From NCBI GenBank assembly GCA_001986395.2, contig MQVO02000019.1, forward strand, positions 496,001 to 560,000: a DNA stretch of 64,000 nucleotides, written 5' to 3'. This document shows positions 37,107 through 48,656 of the stretch, piece after piece. The notes under the pieces are model-generated. The model was not told the origin of the DNA. It made no database searches and saw only the letters and a list, made by a program, of their open reading frames with translations. How positions within the stretch are numbered: position 1 is the stretch's first letter; each line of letters begins with the position of its first letter. This stretch comes from Irpex lacteus (Eukaryota > Basidiomycota > Agaricomycetes > Polyporales > Irpicaceae). The position numbers and the translations under genes are program-made.

Positions 37107-38152
37107 ATGCTTGGTACAGAGAAGATTGAAAAGAAGATTAGGAGATTATCCTGGATTGGACAGCGACCCGCTGAAGATGATGTGGCGTCGAAGAGTACGG
37201 TTATCACTGTGGATAGTGGAAGCTGGACGATAAGTGCACCCAAGGAATTCGTATGGGAAGTTATCAGAGGCAGTCAACCGGAATGCATTCGGTGAGTAGT
37301 ACCTGCCAATAATTATAGAGTGCTCGTGACGAAGTAGCTTACGCCTCATCTTAGCAACCCTTTCCTGTAAGAATTGTCGCAGAATATCACGAGTATTATG
37401 AACGTTGCTGATAATCGTGTCTCAGTCGGATTGACAAGCAAGACCGCGTGATTGGTAACAAGGAAGGGAATACCATTGCAGAGACGTCCTTCACGGCAGA
37501 ACCCTCCATCACGCATTCCTGCCGCGAGTCATGCAAACTACGAAACATCGCGTACAAGAAGTACAGAGACCAGTCAGTTTCTCTTTACTAGCAACCGCTT
37601 GGCAACGCAATTGGCTGACCATGACTACCACAGACAACAAGCCTTGGAGAATAAACGGTTGGCAGCAGGAAACAAAGGTATGAGAGCCTAAATCGCCACA
37701 GGCCACACTGCCGCCCATGAGACTGAGGGTTGAACTTAGAAGGGGCAGGCGCCGGTAGTCCAACTCAGAAGACCGCAGAAGAGCAGGACCTCGAGAAGCT
37801 CATGAAAGCCACACACGCCACCCACGAACAATGGGCCGTGACGTACTCTTCCCCTCCCAAGGGCAAAGGCCAACGATGGGTAGGCGGCGACTCGGCCACT
37901 ACATACCACACGCTCTGTGCTGATACGGAGGACTCATGCACGTACTGGATTGAAGAGCACATCACGTACCGCCCTTCAGGTGGAAGAGGGACAGGTCCTG
38001 GTGTAGTGCCACCTGGGTTGTGGGAGAAGACACTGCGAGGGATGGCAGAGGCTATACGGGGCGCTGCGGAGAAGCAGTATGCTGCGAGTGTGCATGAGGA
38101 GAAGTCTGAGAAAGCGAGGGGCAAGGAGAAGGCGGTGTCGAGTAATCTTTGA
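37107..38152 (+). CDS. Uncharacterised protein, YRPSGGR motif
   Basis: Modelled as four exons: 37107-37291, 37426-37572, 37634-37677 and 37740-38152. Phases agree at all three junctions, although the second donor (GTCAGT) and the second and third introns are only moderately convincing. The product, about 262 residues, starts MLGTEKIEKKIRRLSWIGQ, has a Lys/Arg-rich middle, and a more conserved-looking C-terminal part: SCTYWIEEHITYRPSGGR, then VVPPGLWEKTLRGMAEAI, ending in a Lys/Glu-rich tail. No signal peptide or membrane segment is seen. I do not recognise the family. A fragment resembling the YRPSGGR region occurs at 42641-42757, which supports coding status. Confidence 0.6.
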
Positions 38153-38341
38153 AGTGTGCGTGTTCAACTGAACCAGGACGCCTATAAGCAATTTGGGCTG
38201 GGTTTTGTCAATTGGTCTCTCTGCATGCTCGATGTACTTAGATCTATGTCCGTGATATCATATCCATGTCCGTATGCAAGTATTAAGGTACAATACTAGT
38301 GTAGAATTCTCGTATCGAGACGAAATTCGAATATCTGAATA

Positions 38342-41300
38342 TCAACTCTGCCCTCCCTGCGAAGCGCCATAGGGATCTTCTCCATACGTTCTAAAATCCG
38401 CGAGATTCGCTGCCCAGTCTTCCCACCTCCTGGAGCCCATTCGTATCCATAAGTTGAACTTTTTAGGAAAGACGTAAAGCAGTATGACTTACGGGTACCC
38501 ATTCTGTCCTTGTGGCCACGTCGTCGACGCGTCGAACTGTGTAGCCCCGCTCGTAGATGTCATTCCAGTGTGCATGAACCCCGCCAAACCACTCGCAGTA
38601 GTAGGTGCATCTGGGAAACCGCCTCGTGATAGACTAGAACCCAACATACCGCTGTCCCATAGAGGCGCACCCGCCACGAACTCGTTCGCCTGATGGCTCG
38701 GATGCGAGCTAGTCCCCATGCCAGCAGGGATGTTCGACGAGAACATCTGCGAGGGCTGGTACGGCCCAGGATCGAGCATGTTGAGTAACACGTCTATCAT
38801 AGGGTCAATGGAAGGGTGCATCATGACATCGTCTACACTCATCGGCGTACCGGAAGTAGATGCGAAAGTAGATGAAGATGGTGCTTGAGAAGGGGGAACT
38901 GGTTGGTAGCCCGCGTTCAGGTCCTGCCAGTGATTTTGCATGGGTGGTGCACGGTGCGATAGGTGAGAAGATCTATCCATGTGGCTTTGGGAGGCTAAAT
39001 TTGGGTTCGTTGCGGGTAGGAAGTCGGGAGTGTGATGAGGTTGATGTTGTAAGAAGCCCTGACTATGTTCTGTGTCGTCAGTGGCAGCCTGTGCACCCTG
39101 CTCCCAATGTTGCTGCGGCTGTCTTGATGGGCTGGGCGCCATATCTGTACGTCCTTGACGTTGGAGGGCCTCCCAGTCACCGACGGTGATCATATTATTC
39201 AGAGCATCCCTGGAGTGTAGAGGTCAGTCTTAGCGGTGGAACGCAGAAAGTGGCAAATGTACCATATTCTTGCCGCCCCGGGGCTCCTGTTCAATGTCAG
39301 CCGTTGTATATAACGGCACATATGGACGATAAACTCACCAACGCTCCATGCTTTTCATCATATGCATCGCTCGATAAACTAGCATCATTTTCTTCGCCTC
39401 CTCCGCAGTTTTTTTAGCCTTTTTACCAGCCCAGACGTCTATTAGCAGGACGAGCGACGACATAAGCAATGGATGCCGCTGGTCGTTGTTCAATGTCAAT
39501 CTAGTGCCCTATTAAGTCAGAATAAGAATTTCATACCTCGTGTATAACATGCAGCCGCTTGAATTGCTCGTCAAGAATGTTGATGCAGGTTCTCGCGGCA
39601 TTAGCGCAGATGGTCAAGGACGGATTGAACGATTCAGTGGTGTCGCGAGAAGTCGATATGAAAGGCCGGTGTACCAGAATGCGAACGCTGTAATATTGGG
39701 CATGCAAGTTTGCAGATTGCATAAAAAAGAGGTCGTTTTCCATTTTGGGATTCCATTGCACTAGAGGGAGACGAATTAATTGATGGGTTTAATCACCGAC
39801 TTGAAGGCATACGTACGGTGTGGAGGAAGGTGATCAAGCCATTTGTTCAAGGCCGAGTCTACTTCGGTGATGATGCCCTGCTGCCGATCACGACCCGCCA
39901 GCCCAAGAAGAGGTTTCGACTTATTGAGGGAATACTGCGGTGTTTTGCAATAAATAAGCGAGTGTAGAGAAAGGAGAGATAAACGCACGATAGTACGCAG
40001 AACATATGCCTTGATCTGAAATAAGGTCAACATGCAGTTGAAGAACACGACCTTGGAAGGTTTATCTTCCGGCTGCCTGAACGCTTTCTCGGGATCTGGG
40101 TTTATCCAATACTCATCGTCGCATGCAAGAGGCAAGTCAACGTCAAAGCTTCAACGAGGCGATAAGGTGCATAATAAGTTATTAGTATCATCAAATCAAA
40201 TTTTTAGTCCGCTCACTCTTCATCGTGTAAAGTGCAAGGTCGTCCGAATCCTGCAGCATGCCTGCGATCATGCAATAATAATGCCCTTTCGCGAGCGACT
40301 CAGGACAAATGACAGATTCAAACTATGAAAAACACGTACCAGAAGACGCGCTTGCGAAGCTCCCCTTCAACTGTCGGCCTCGTCCCTATTGCCTTCCTTC
40401 GATGTGCTCCCAATAATTGAGCGTAACGAAGTCCAGATGTGAGACTACTCCACCGTACCGACATCGAACCTGAGGCCTCTTTACTGTATTCGACGATGAG
40501 CTATAGAACGAAGATTCAGTCACCTGAATAGTGGAAATATCAAACTACCTGACTTACATATTCTATTTGCATGTCGTATAACGATGGCTGTTTGAATGAG
40601 ACGGCTAATCGGGTCTTCCGTACCTGGTCAAACCACGTCCATCCAGCCGAGTAGTAAGTCGCTCCATTGCTATGTTGTGTGGCATCCCATGTCGCATTCT
40701 TCCCTATCTTCTCGTTCCTGAGGCGTTCAACGTCTAGAAGTACCCTTGGGTCGTCGCTTCTCTTGGCAGCATCTGCGCACATCAACAGTACGATAGCTCC
40801 AAAGTCACTGTTGCGCAAGTGCAAACCACTTCTGTAATCCTGCATAAATGTTGGTTCGTGGAAGACAGGAGAGAATAAGTTCGTCGTAGAGAAGTAAATG
40901 TCCAGTAAGCTGTCCATCAGGTCCTTCGGTGGAAATTCGAACGGTGTATGAGGCTCTTCCGTTGTCTTGAGGACCCACTGAGTAGTAAAGCCTGAGAGTG
41001 CAGCACAGTTGGATGGGAGCGGTGCAACGTACCTCATGGTCAGACCAAACTTGAGGGTGCTCGGAATGAAATCGTATTCCATAATCCTCAGCAGGAGTGC
41101 GGGCCACCCCTTTGCGCACTTCCTTGCCCTTCCAAGCGTCTGTCTTCTCATTCAAGCTGGGGCCACTTGATGATTTCCCGTTCAATCCCGCATCGCCAAC
41201 ATCATCCACGCCCTGCGGTGTATTGATATCCTGGTTACTTGCATCAAGAGACCGCTGCTTTGAGTGCAAGGCAGCCTTGACGAACATCATGCTGCTCGCC

Positions 41301-42149
41301 TTACCCTGGAAATTCTCCTCGTCGTATTTCAAGGTCATTCGTGTAAAAGGCAGAACCAATGCCCGTCGTACGGTTACCTCGTCGTCCGACAAATCACAAT
41401 CTGGATCTTCATCTGTCAACGCTGGAGTTGGTACGGGAGATACTGAGATATAAGGCCTGTGTATAGGAAGATGAGGAGACGGGGTGGAAGAGCTGGAGGC
41501 GACGCGAGACTCGGCAACAGAGGAAGGGGAGACTTGATCTGCATCTGCGGTAGTCGGAGCGAAGTTGGTTCCGAGAGTAGGAATGCGATCTAGACGACCG
41601 GATTTCTCGCCATCAGGATACAGCTGCCGATACTTAGCGAGGAGCGAGCGCATCTCTGCCACCTGGATTTCGAGGGCTTCCACATATCTACGAGATAGAC
41701 GTCAGTTGACTTATACTACACAAAGTGCAGTGTCGTAAAATTACCTTGCATCTGTAGGCCTTTTCTGGAGGTCGGTAAAGTAAGCTTCTGCGGTAGAAAA
41801 AGAGAAACTCAGAAGAGACCTGAATACTCACGGAGGTAGTCTGGACGTATGTGCATTTGTATCTTTGCGCAATACAGGGCGTGCATATGCCATTCGGATT
41901 CTTGCTCCCGTCACCTGATACGCACGATATGATGTCAGCTCATACCTCGCAGAGATGTAATGTCGACTCACATCGCACTTCGTTTTATTCAACGAGGGTA
42001 GGAGGAAACATCAGTAACTATCTTGGGTATGACGTGTACCAAGAATACGCACTTTTGCGTCGCCTGCACATATCGCAGGCTCGCGTTTTGCCACTCTTGG
42101 ATCGAGATTGACTGTGAGTAGTACTGCTCCCTTCTGCTGGCGAGGACAT
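38342..42149 (-). CDS. Zn(II)2Cys6 transcription factor, cluster member 1
   Basis: Fifteen exons on minus, all in phase, 985 residues: 42149-42053, 41977-41972, 41914-41832, 41764-41745, 41687-41033, 40977-40558, 40500-40340, 40261-40217, 40148-39989, 39934-39817, 39760-39537, 39478-39339, 39286-39263, 39209-38493 and 38429-38342. The N-terminal zinc cluster is CDMCRRRKMRC, nine residues, CTPC, six residues, C, with a 6-nt exon splitting it. A coiled-coil-like linker (YVEALEIQVAEMRSLLAKYRQLYPD) and an acidic/Ser region follow. The middle homology region (fungal_trans type) is unmistakable: YFSTTNLFSPVFHEPTF, then GRPCTLHDEDFDVDLPLACD, then KVVFFNCMLTLFQIKAYVLRTI. A Gln/Ser/Pro-rich region near the C-terminus is a plausible activation domain, and the end reads WEDWAANLADF. 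The exact last junction has two in-frame options. Nuclear DNA-binding regulator; target genes unknown. Confidence 0.92.
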
Positions 42150-42640
42150 TTCTAGTATTTGAAAGTAGCTTCAGTACCGACAATCTTCGAATGGAAGAGT
42201 CAAGATTCACCGAGGAGAATGAATGTGAGTGAGAGGGTAGGACAAAATGAGATAGGAGAGAACCTCGTGGTACAAAGCAGAGAACGTTGGACGCCTGCAG
42301 GCCTGCTTTATCCCAGATGCTCAATAGAAGTTCACAGAGTATGTGCCAATGACGGCACAGAAGTTATATGCTCGGCGCGATTAGTACTGCGGGCCAGATT
42401 AGCTAACACAGGATAATATCTTCGTCGGGGACAACTTTCCGAAGTTTCAGCCAAGCAGGAAGCTTTGTACCGCCTCCTCGCAAGATTATGCCCGCGCGAC
42501 GTTCTGAGGGGTTCAAATCAGGATTGCCCATTTCTTTGGTTGCCACATCAAAAAATCGTAACAGAGATTGGCAGCTCAGATTCTGTATTCTGTAGTTTGT
42601 CGTCATTTACTTCTCTCCGCTTCAAAACGGAGACATCCTA

Positions 42641-42757
42641 GATAGTGAGACGGCGACTTGGCCACCAGCATACGCGTCCTCCACGCCGTCTGAGAACGAG
42701 GTCACAGACTGGGACGAAGAACAAGTCAAATATCGGCCAACAGGCGGTAGAGCCTGA
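42641..42757 (+). pseudogene. Fragment related to the YRPSGGR protein
   Basis: Reads TDWDEEQVKYRPTGGRA and then stops. It matches TYWIEEHITYRPSGGR of the gene at 37107-38152 at 9 of 16 positions (T, W, EE, YRP, GGR), on the same strand. The following PPGLWEKTLRGMA-like part is absent. It is either a short relic or the end of a diverged paralogue; the upstream frame from 42419 is open but unassigned. Confidence 0.4.
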
Positions 42758-43457
42758 GAGGAGTCCAATGGTGTGGTGACTGTGGGGTAAAGATTGACGG
42801 ACGGGGTGCTGAGAAGCCCATACTCAACAGAGATACTTGAGGAGAAGCAGGGGAAATGAAGGAAAGGAGTAAGGCTGGGGCTAGTTATGATTCCGATCGG
42901 AGGTGAAGCTTGTGAGCCCTTAGAACGTTGACGTACAATGACTTGGCTCGTTGTTGAGTTCCATGTGAGTCTTGAATACTGAATCCTACATAGGTTCCGA
43001 GGTTGAGAATCAAGGCTTCTTAGTTTCGAGATACAATCGTAAGGAGCTTCCAGATCTGCGACCATATGAAGCTTCGAGAGATGCGCTCATGCAGTATTTT
43101 TATGTTCAAGTCGCCGCCCATCCTACAACTCACTCTCATTATCGTCGGCCATACTTAGTAGACGATGACGGGGTTGAAATGCGGTCTCTGCTCCAATTAT
43201 GCTCTGTCCAAGAAGGTATGGTCAACCGTGACGTTGATGCTACAAAGCAGCCCGACGTTTGATCGGCGTCGACATCATTAACCACTTCGAGGGAGGCGGG
43301 AACAGCCGAATGTCAGAGGCGCGCAGACCACTGTTCGACTTGGACTCCGAGTCTTCGTTACAGCATTTGGGTAAGTTTGGAAACTCGGAACTGTATCGAC
43401 TACTAGTACATAGTAAGGAGAGACAGGGGAAGACGACAGAAAAAGTAGACACTATCA

Positions 43458-44281
43458 CTAGTTGTGGTAAACAGTCGGAGTTGTGTATTCAGAAAATGGT
43501 GGCAGTGAATCATAACCACTATTAGTACGCAGCAGGGGAGGAGCGACACGAGGATTGTCATTGGCTCGATCATAGATGATCACAGGCTGCCAAATCCCAG
43601 CCGAGACCGGCCGCAATTCTAACAATCTTAAACAGTCGAAAGGGATGCGTCTAATGTCCCACGAGCTTGCGAACTCGCGATGACTTTCTCGCTGTACGAC
43701 AGGCACAGCACGCTACAAAATCCGCAGCAGATAAGCAATGCGGTGTTAGATAGTGTTAGACGTGACTGCGTCGAAGCTGCGTAGTACGTACAGTGTAGAA
43801 TTCTTGTATGACCTTGGCGATGCTCATGGCCAGCCTCCACTTGGCGAAAGGAATGACTGTTCCGTACCGTGTGGACTCTTTAATCACAATCGAACTACTG
43901 TATTCTGCATATCCTGGCCACTGTAAAGAGGTGTAAGTATCGCTATAGTGAATATAGGTGCCACTAACCAGAATACGGATATTGATGTTAGAAGCTGCCT
44001 CATCCAGAGTAGTTATAGGACGAGTATTGTAATCAGCAAGGCTTGCATGTGTCTCACGCATAGCGACAAGAAGGTTTATCCCGGGCTGTGCGCCGTAGGA
44101 GAACTGAATGGTGGGAAGGTCATGACGAGAGTGACGAGTAGCGCTGCATATCTCCTGGGGCACGATAATCCCAGAACTCGGAATAGCGATCTCTGGATGG
44201 TCTCCGGGAGGGTGGATGTAGTTTGTCTGGGAACTGCTCTGTCAGTGGCGAACGTAGCTAACAAAATAGATGACCCACCAT
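43458..44281 (-). CDS. Small four-exon family protein, copy 6 (inside the regulator cluster)
   Basis: Exons on minus 44281-44279 (ATG only), 44226-43969, 43920-43792 and 43712-43458 give 214 residues, all in phase 0. Exon 2 carries TNYIHPPG, SGIIVPQEI, QPGINLLVAM and the helical end NINIRIL. Exon 3 starts WPGYAEYSSSI and contains IPFAKWRLAMSIAKVIQEFY. Exon 4 contains WDIRRIPFDCLRLLELRPVSAGIWQPVIIY, then a unique 38-residue Pro/Thr/Tyr-rich tail ending TPTVYHN. It is most like copy 5. It lies about 21 kb from the other copies, between two Zn2Cys6 genes, so the family moves or is duplicated outside the array. The intron 1 donor is GTGGGT. Function unknown. Confidence 0.78.
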
Positions 44282-44577
44282 ACTGGATATCCGAGTAGGG
44301 GTGAAGGGGACAATGGTGCGATACAGACACTAACCATTAAATACTGCTCTCGTGACACAAAAGAATGACCCACTCTGGCACCCGTAGTCATCATGAGAAC
44401 GTGAATGAAGTAGAAGCAGACACAACTCTAATATGCGGCGCACTAGATGTATATTACTTACCTTTTCGACCACGGCCTTGGACTATCATGCTCCTTTACG
44501 CGCCGTAATACGCTCTGATATGTATGAGATTGCACTAAACATTCCGGAGCTTGGACAGCTTGGACATATTGAACAAA

Positions 44578-47500
44578 TTACTGCATGCGTCGAATATCTG
44601 TTGAATCGTTATCGGACTGCCTGAAACTCGAGAAGTATGCTTCCCAGTCTCCCCACCTAATGAACGCATACCAGGTCAGCGTAAGATAGACGAGTCAAGG
44701 TACTCTTGAGATTAACGTACCCGAAGCCACTAGGAGCATCAGACCACGACGACGAGGGATCAAACTCAGGCACGAATCCTGGAATTATTGGTTCATTGTG
44801 TAGAGATGGCGGCCAGCCGCCCACGGTATGAGGAATTCCAGCATTCGAGGCCTCGTGACTTGGGATAGTATAGTTCCATCTCCCCTGTGGCGAACCGCCT
44901 GCGTCTTGAGGAGAAACCTCAGCCCTTTGTTGGGGCTGTTGATACTGCGCGGGCGACAACACGCTCAGCAGTGCATCTACCACCGGATCGAAGGGAGGAC
45001 GCATTGTTCCATCTCCATACGATATAGCTGCAGTCGCAGTTGGGTCTATAAACGAAGACAGTTGCGGTGGGCCGCCGCTTTCTGAGGCATATGTCGAAGC
45101 CGGGGTCCATGCAGAAGCATCATCGAGATGTTGATGTGGGTTGAGTGGATGAAAAGATGTTATGTTGGTACTTCGATCATTGCGAGAATGCGCAGGGTGA
45201 GCGTGCACGTGAGACTGATCCTGCGGGGGATGCTGAAAGGCTCTTGAATCGGTATTCCCATGTTCATTGACGGCCGACTGCCCATCCACAGGGTCAGCCT
45301 GAGCTGCGTACACATGATGCGAGTCACTCGACATAGTTGAACTTTGCCTTGGCCCGGGCTGCTCTCCCATGGCAATCAGATTATTGATAGTGTCCCTACA
45401 GGAGATAGTCAGAGGAGTATTTTGATATGAATACGAGGGACGGACAGGATCTTCGATGAACCTTTACCCCTATGAGTAGGAATACATATCAGCTCTATCA
45501 TCCTCCGTATGAATCGTCGGTTGGACGTACCATGGCTCCATGCTTCTCACGATATGCATTGCTCTGTGCACGAGCTGCATCTCTTTGGCCACCTCGGCGG
45601 TTGTCATGTGCTTCTGACTTGCCCAAACGTTAAGGAGTATGGTGATCATTGATAAAAACAAGGCGTATTGCTATCGGCGTCATTCGACTGTCAATGAAGA
45701 TGGTCGTGAGGGCATATACATCGAACAACTCACATCATGAACCACATTCATCCGCTCAAACTGTACGTCAAGAATTGCAAGGCATTGTCGTGCAGCATTG
45801 ACACAAATCTGGAGGGAGGGGGATGAGGCCGATGACGAAGTGCGATTGCGGGGTGTAGGAATGAATGAGCGATGGACTACGATTCGTAGAGTGTGATACG
45901 CGGCTTGTAAGTCGCAGGACTGTGCAAAAAATAGCTCACTCTCTATCGCAGGATCCCAGCGGACTATGACGACACCCATGTAAGTACGCCATCATATTTT
46001 GCAGGAGAAAGACGTACGATGTGCTGGAATGCTGTCTAACCAACGGTCCATGGCGCGATCGATCTGAGAAAGCACATGTTGCTGTCCGTTGCGCCCAAGG
46101 ATTCCAAGTACCGCCTTCGATTTATTGATGGAGTACTACGTGGGAGTAGTATTATCAGGCTGCAGGACTTATGATCGTGCTAGTACTTACGATAGTGCGC
46201 AGCGCGTACGCAAGAATTTGCGAAAGACGTAGCGTGCAATTGAAATATGCAACCTTGGACGGTTTTCCTTCCGGCTGTTTGAAGGCGTGCTCAGAGTCAG
46301 GGTCTAACCAATACTCGTCATCGCAAATAATTGGCAAATCTACATCGAAGCTTCGTGGGCAAGCCTAGTCAGTGTACAGTCCAACGTGTTAGGGGAATCA
46401 ACACACTCTTCATCTTGCATGGAGCACGGACGTCCAAATATTGAACTGTGCGAACGGTCGTGCTGTATCAGTGCCCTGAAGGGGTGCACGTTGGTCACTT
46501 AAGTCCCAAACGCCACGAATGAAACCGGAGTTACCAAAACACACGCTTCCGTAGTTCATCCTCGACAGTCGGCCTAGCGTTATATGACTTTTTGCGATGC
46601 GCTCCCAACATCTGTGCAATACGAAGTCCGTATCCGGGACCATGCCAAGACATCCACGTCTCCCACGTGTACGCGCCTGTGAACTAGGTTTAGAGAAACG
46701 TCAGAATAGGGATGAATGCGAGTGCCTGAGTTTGCTCACATATGCAACTTGCATATCATATAACGTCGGCGGACGGAACGAGATCCCGAGTTTTGTGCTT
46801 TGTACCTGTTCAAACCATTTCCAGCCAGCAGAATGGTACGTAATGTGGTTATCCTCGGTTTCAGGAATGCTTCCGTTTCGAATGCTATCGTTTTTAATCC
46901 GCTCCTCTTCAAGTAGTACTCGTGGATCCTTGCTTTTCTTGGCGGCATTTGCACATACTAACAACAGGACACTACCGAATCCTTCATCACGAAGGTGTAA
47001 GCCATCTTTGACGTCTCTCTCGAAAGAGGGCTGATGCAAGACAGGTGTGGATACGTTCATATCGGAGAAGTAAATCGAGAGCAGTTCATCTCGAAGGTCC
47101 GGCGGCGGAAAGTCGAATTGAGATCGAGGCTGGTTGACGGTCCGCATTATCCACTGTTACAAAGAATGTGATGAGAGTCACTAGCTTTTATAACTAGGAG
47201 GGCATATACCGAATGATCACGCCAAGCATCGAGAGTAGTCGGCCGCCATTTAGCGTCCGCTGGCCAGATAGCTGTGGGCTGCTTCTGCGCCCTATCTTTG
47301 CCTACTGTTCGGCTGCGGTCCACGGTTAATTTGTCGTCAGCTATCCCACTTGCGGTGTTTCCATCTTGTCCGCTTTCTCCTCCAAAGATATACTCTCTTT
47401 TGGAGTGCAAAGCAGCATGCACAAAAGCCATACTACTCGATTTACCGTGAAAGCTGTCCTTACCAGGGAATAAGGCTGTTCTATCCAGCGGCATTGACAG

Positions 47501-48210
47501 CACCTTTCGCATTGACATCTCATCCTCCGACGGTTCAAATTCCGGTTCAGAGTCAGTGAGAGCTGGCGTTGGCATCGACGAGAGTGTTAATATTTGTCGC
47601 GTAGGTGAGGATTGACTCGCGGCGGTAGCGGAGTACGTATGTTTTGAGGAGTTGTTTTCCTGACATACGCCTGATACACCACCCGGGTATAATTGACGAT
47701 ATTGCGCAAGGAGGGATTTCATCTCGGCCAATTGCTCCTCAAGACTCTGTACATACCTATGTTAGGAAGGATGAATGTCAGATGAAGTGATCGTAAAAGG
47801 TGAATACAGGACTTTCCCTGAGTCTGGAACTCGTTTCTGTTGCATGTATTGCATCAGCACTCGTTGTCCGAGGCACGGCGGTATCGATGAACTCTTACTG
47901 GCGCGTCTTTTATGTAGGAGCATTTGACATTTGAGGCTGCACAGTTCGAGCAGACACTACCTGTTAAACGGTTCCCGTCGCCTGAGAGCATGGTCAGAGA
48001 ATATAACGCGTGTCTCAGCTGTAAGAGTTTACTTACAGCGCACTGCAGAGAACCGTTAGGGTCCCTAGATCAGCAGCTGTGACATACAATGACAGACAAG
48101 CCAGTTTTATGACCTTTGCGACGTCTGCACGTATCACATGCCCTGGGCCTACGACTCTTACGAGGAGGACGGCCAGGTGTCGAATCACTTTCCTCTGCTG
48201 AGGATGGCAT
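44578..48210 (-). CDS. Zn(II)2Cys6 transcription factor, cluster member 2
   Basis: Start MPSSAEESDSTPGRPPRKSR, then the zinc cluster CDTCRRRKVRC with CSNC and a final Cys. First exons are 48210-48114, 48042-48037 (6 nt) and 47981-47899, the same lengths as in member 1 (97, 6 and 83 nt). The leucine-rich linker (EEQLAEMKSLLAQYRQLYPGG) and the whole middle homology region are present, e.g. YFSDMNVSTPVLHQPSF, FGRPCSMQDE, FDVDLPIICDDEYW and KVAYFNCTLRLSQILAYALRTI. The last exon, joined after GFG, reads WGDWEAYFSSFRQSDND. The exon before the linker (47836-47813) ends at a weak GTCCTG donor; to keep frame the next exon must start at AGT after GTATGTACAG, dropping the YVQ that siblings keep. No stop or frameshift seen, so probably functional. 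Targets unknown. Confidence 0.87.
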
Positions 48211-48656
48211 GGAATCCGACTTCTCAAGTTCGACCGAACGGAACAACGATTTGCTAGCTTTGCCAGCCCATAAATGTCAACGACAGAACGACTGTAGCAA
48301 TTGTAGACTTACAAGCCCACTTGACAATTGTTGATCTGAGAGTCCGAACTGAGGAGGTCGCCTACTATTCGAGAGCGCATCGCGCAGCGGGCGCCTCGAA
48401 GAGTCGATACGGTACACGTGGCACTAACGCCCGATCGGTTCCATTTGTTCTCGGGTCAATTCCCAGCAAAATCGGTTCGAATCACAAGGCATAAGTACTT
48501 CTTCGGGGCCACAGTGAACTTGAATAGACTCGAAAGCGGTCGCGAGTACATGGTGTATTACTTCATGGAATGAGAGTTTTAACCATGTAATACTAGTATC
48601 TAACAAATAACATAACTGGGCCCAAAGTAATACTTAGGAGTACTGGCTATCCTCCA
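48211..48656. other. Intergenic between cluster members 2 and 3
   Basis: 446 bp. A minus-strand frame (48424-48606) contains CWELTREQMEPIGR but has no recognisable family. It presumably holds the terminator of member 3 and the promoter of member 2. Confidence 0.4.

Noticed and set aside
48424..48606. Minus-strand ORF between regulators 2 and 3, and tRNA-like GGTTCGAATC at 48473-48482
   Set aside because: The ORF has no family match. The T-loop-like word lacks an acceptor stem, D arm and A box at the right distances.
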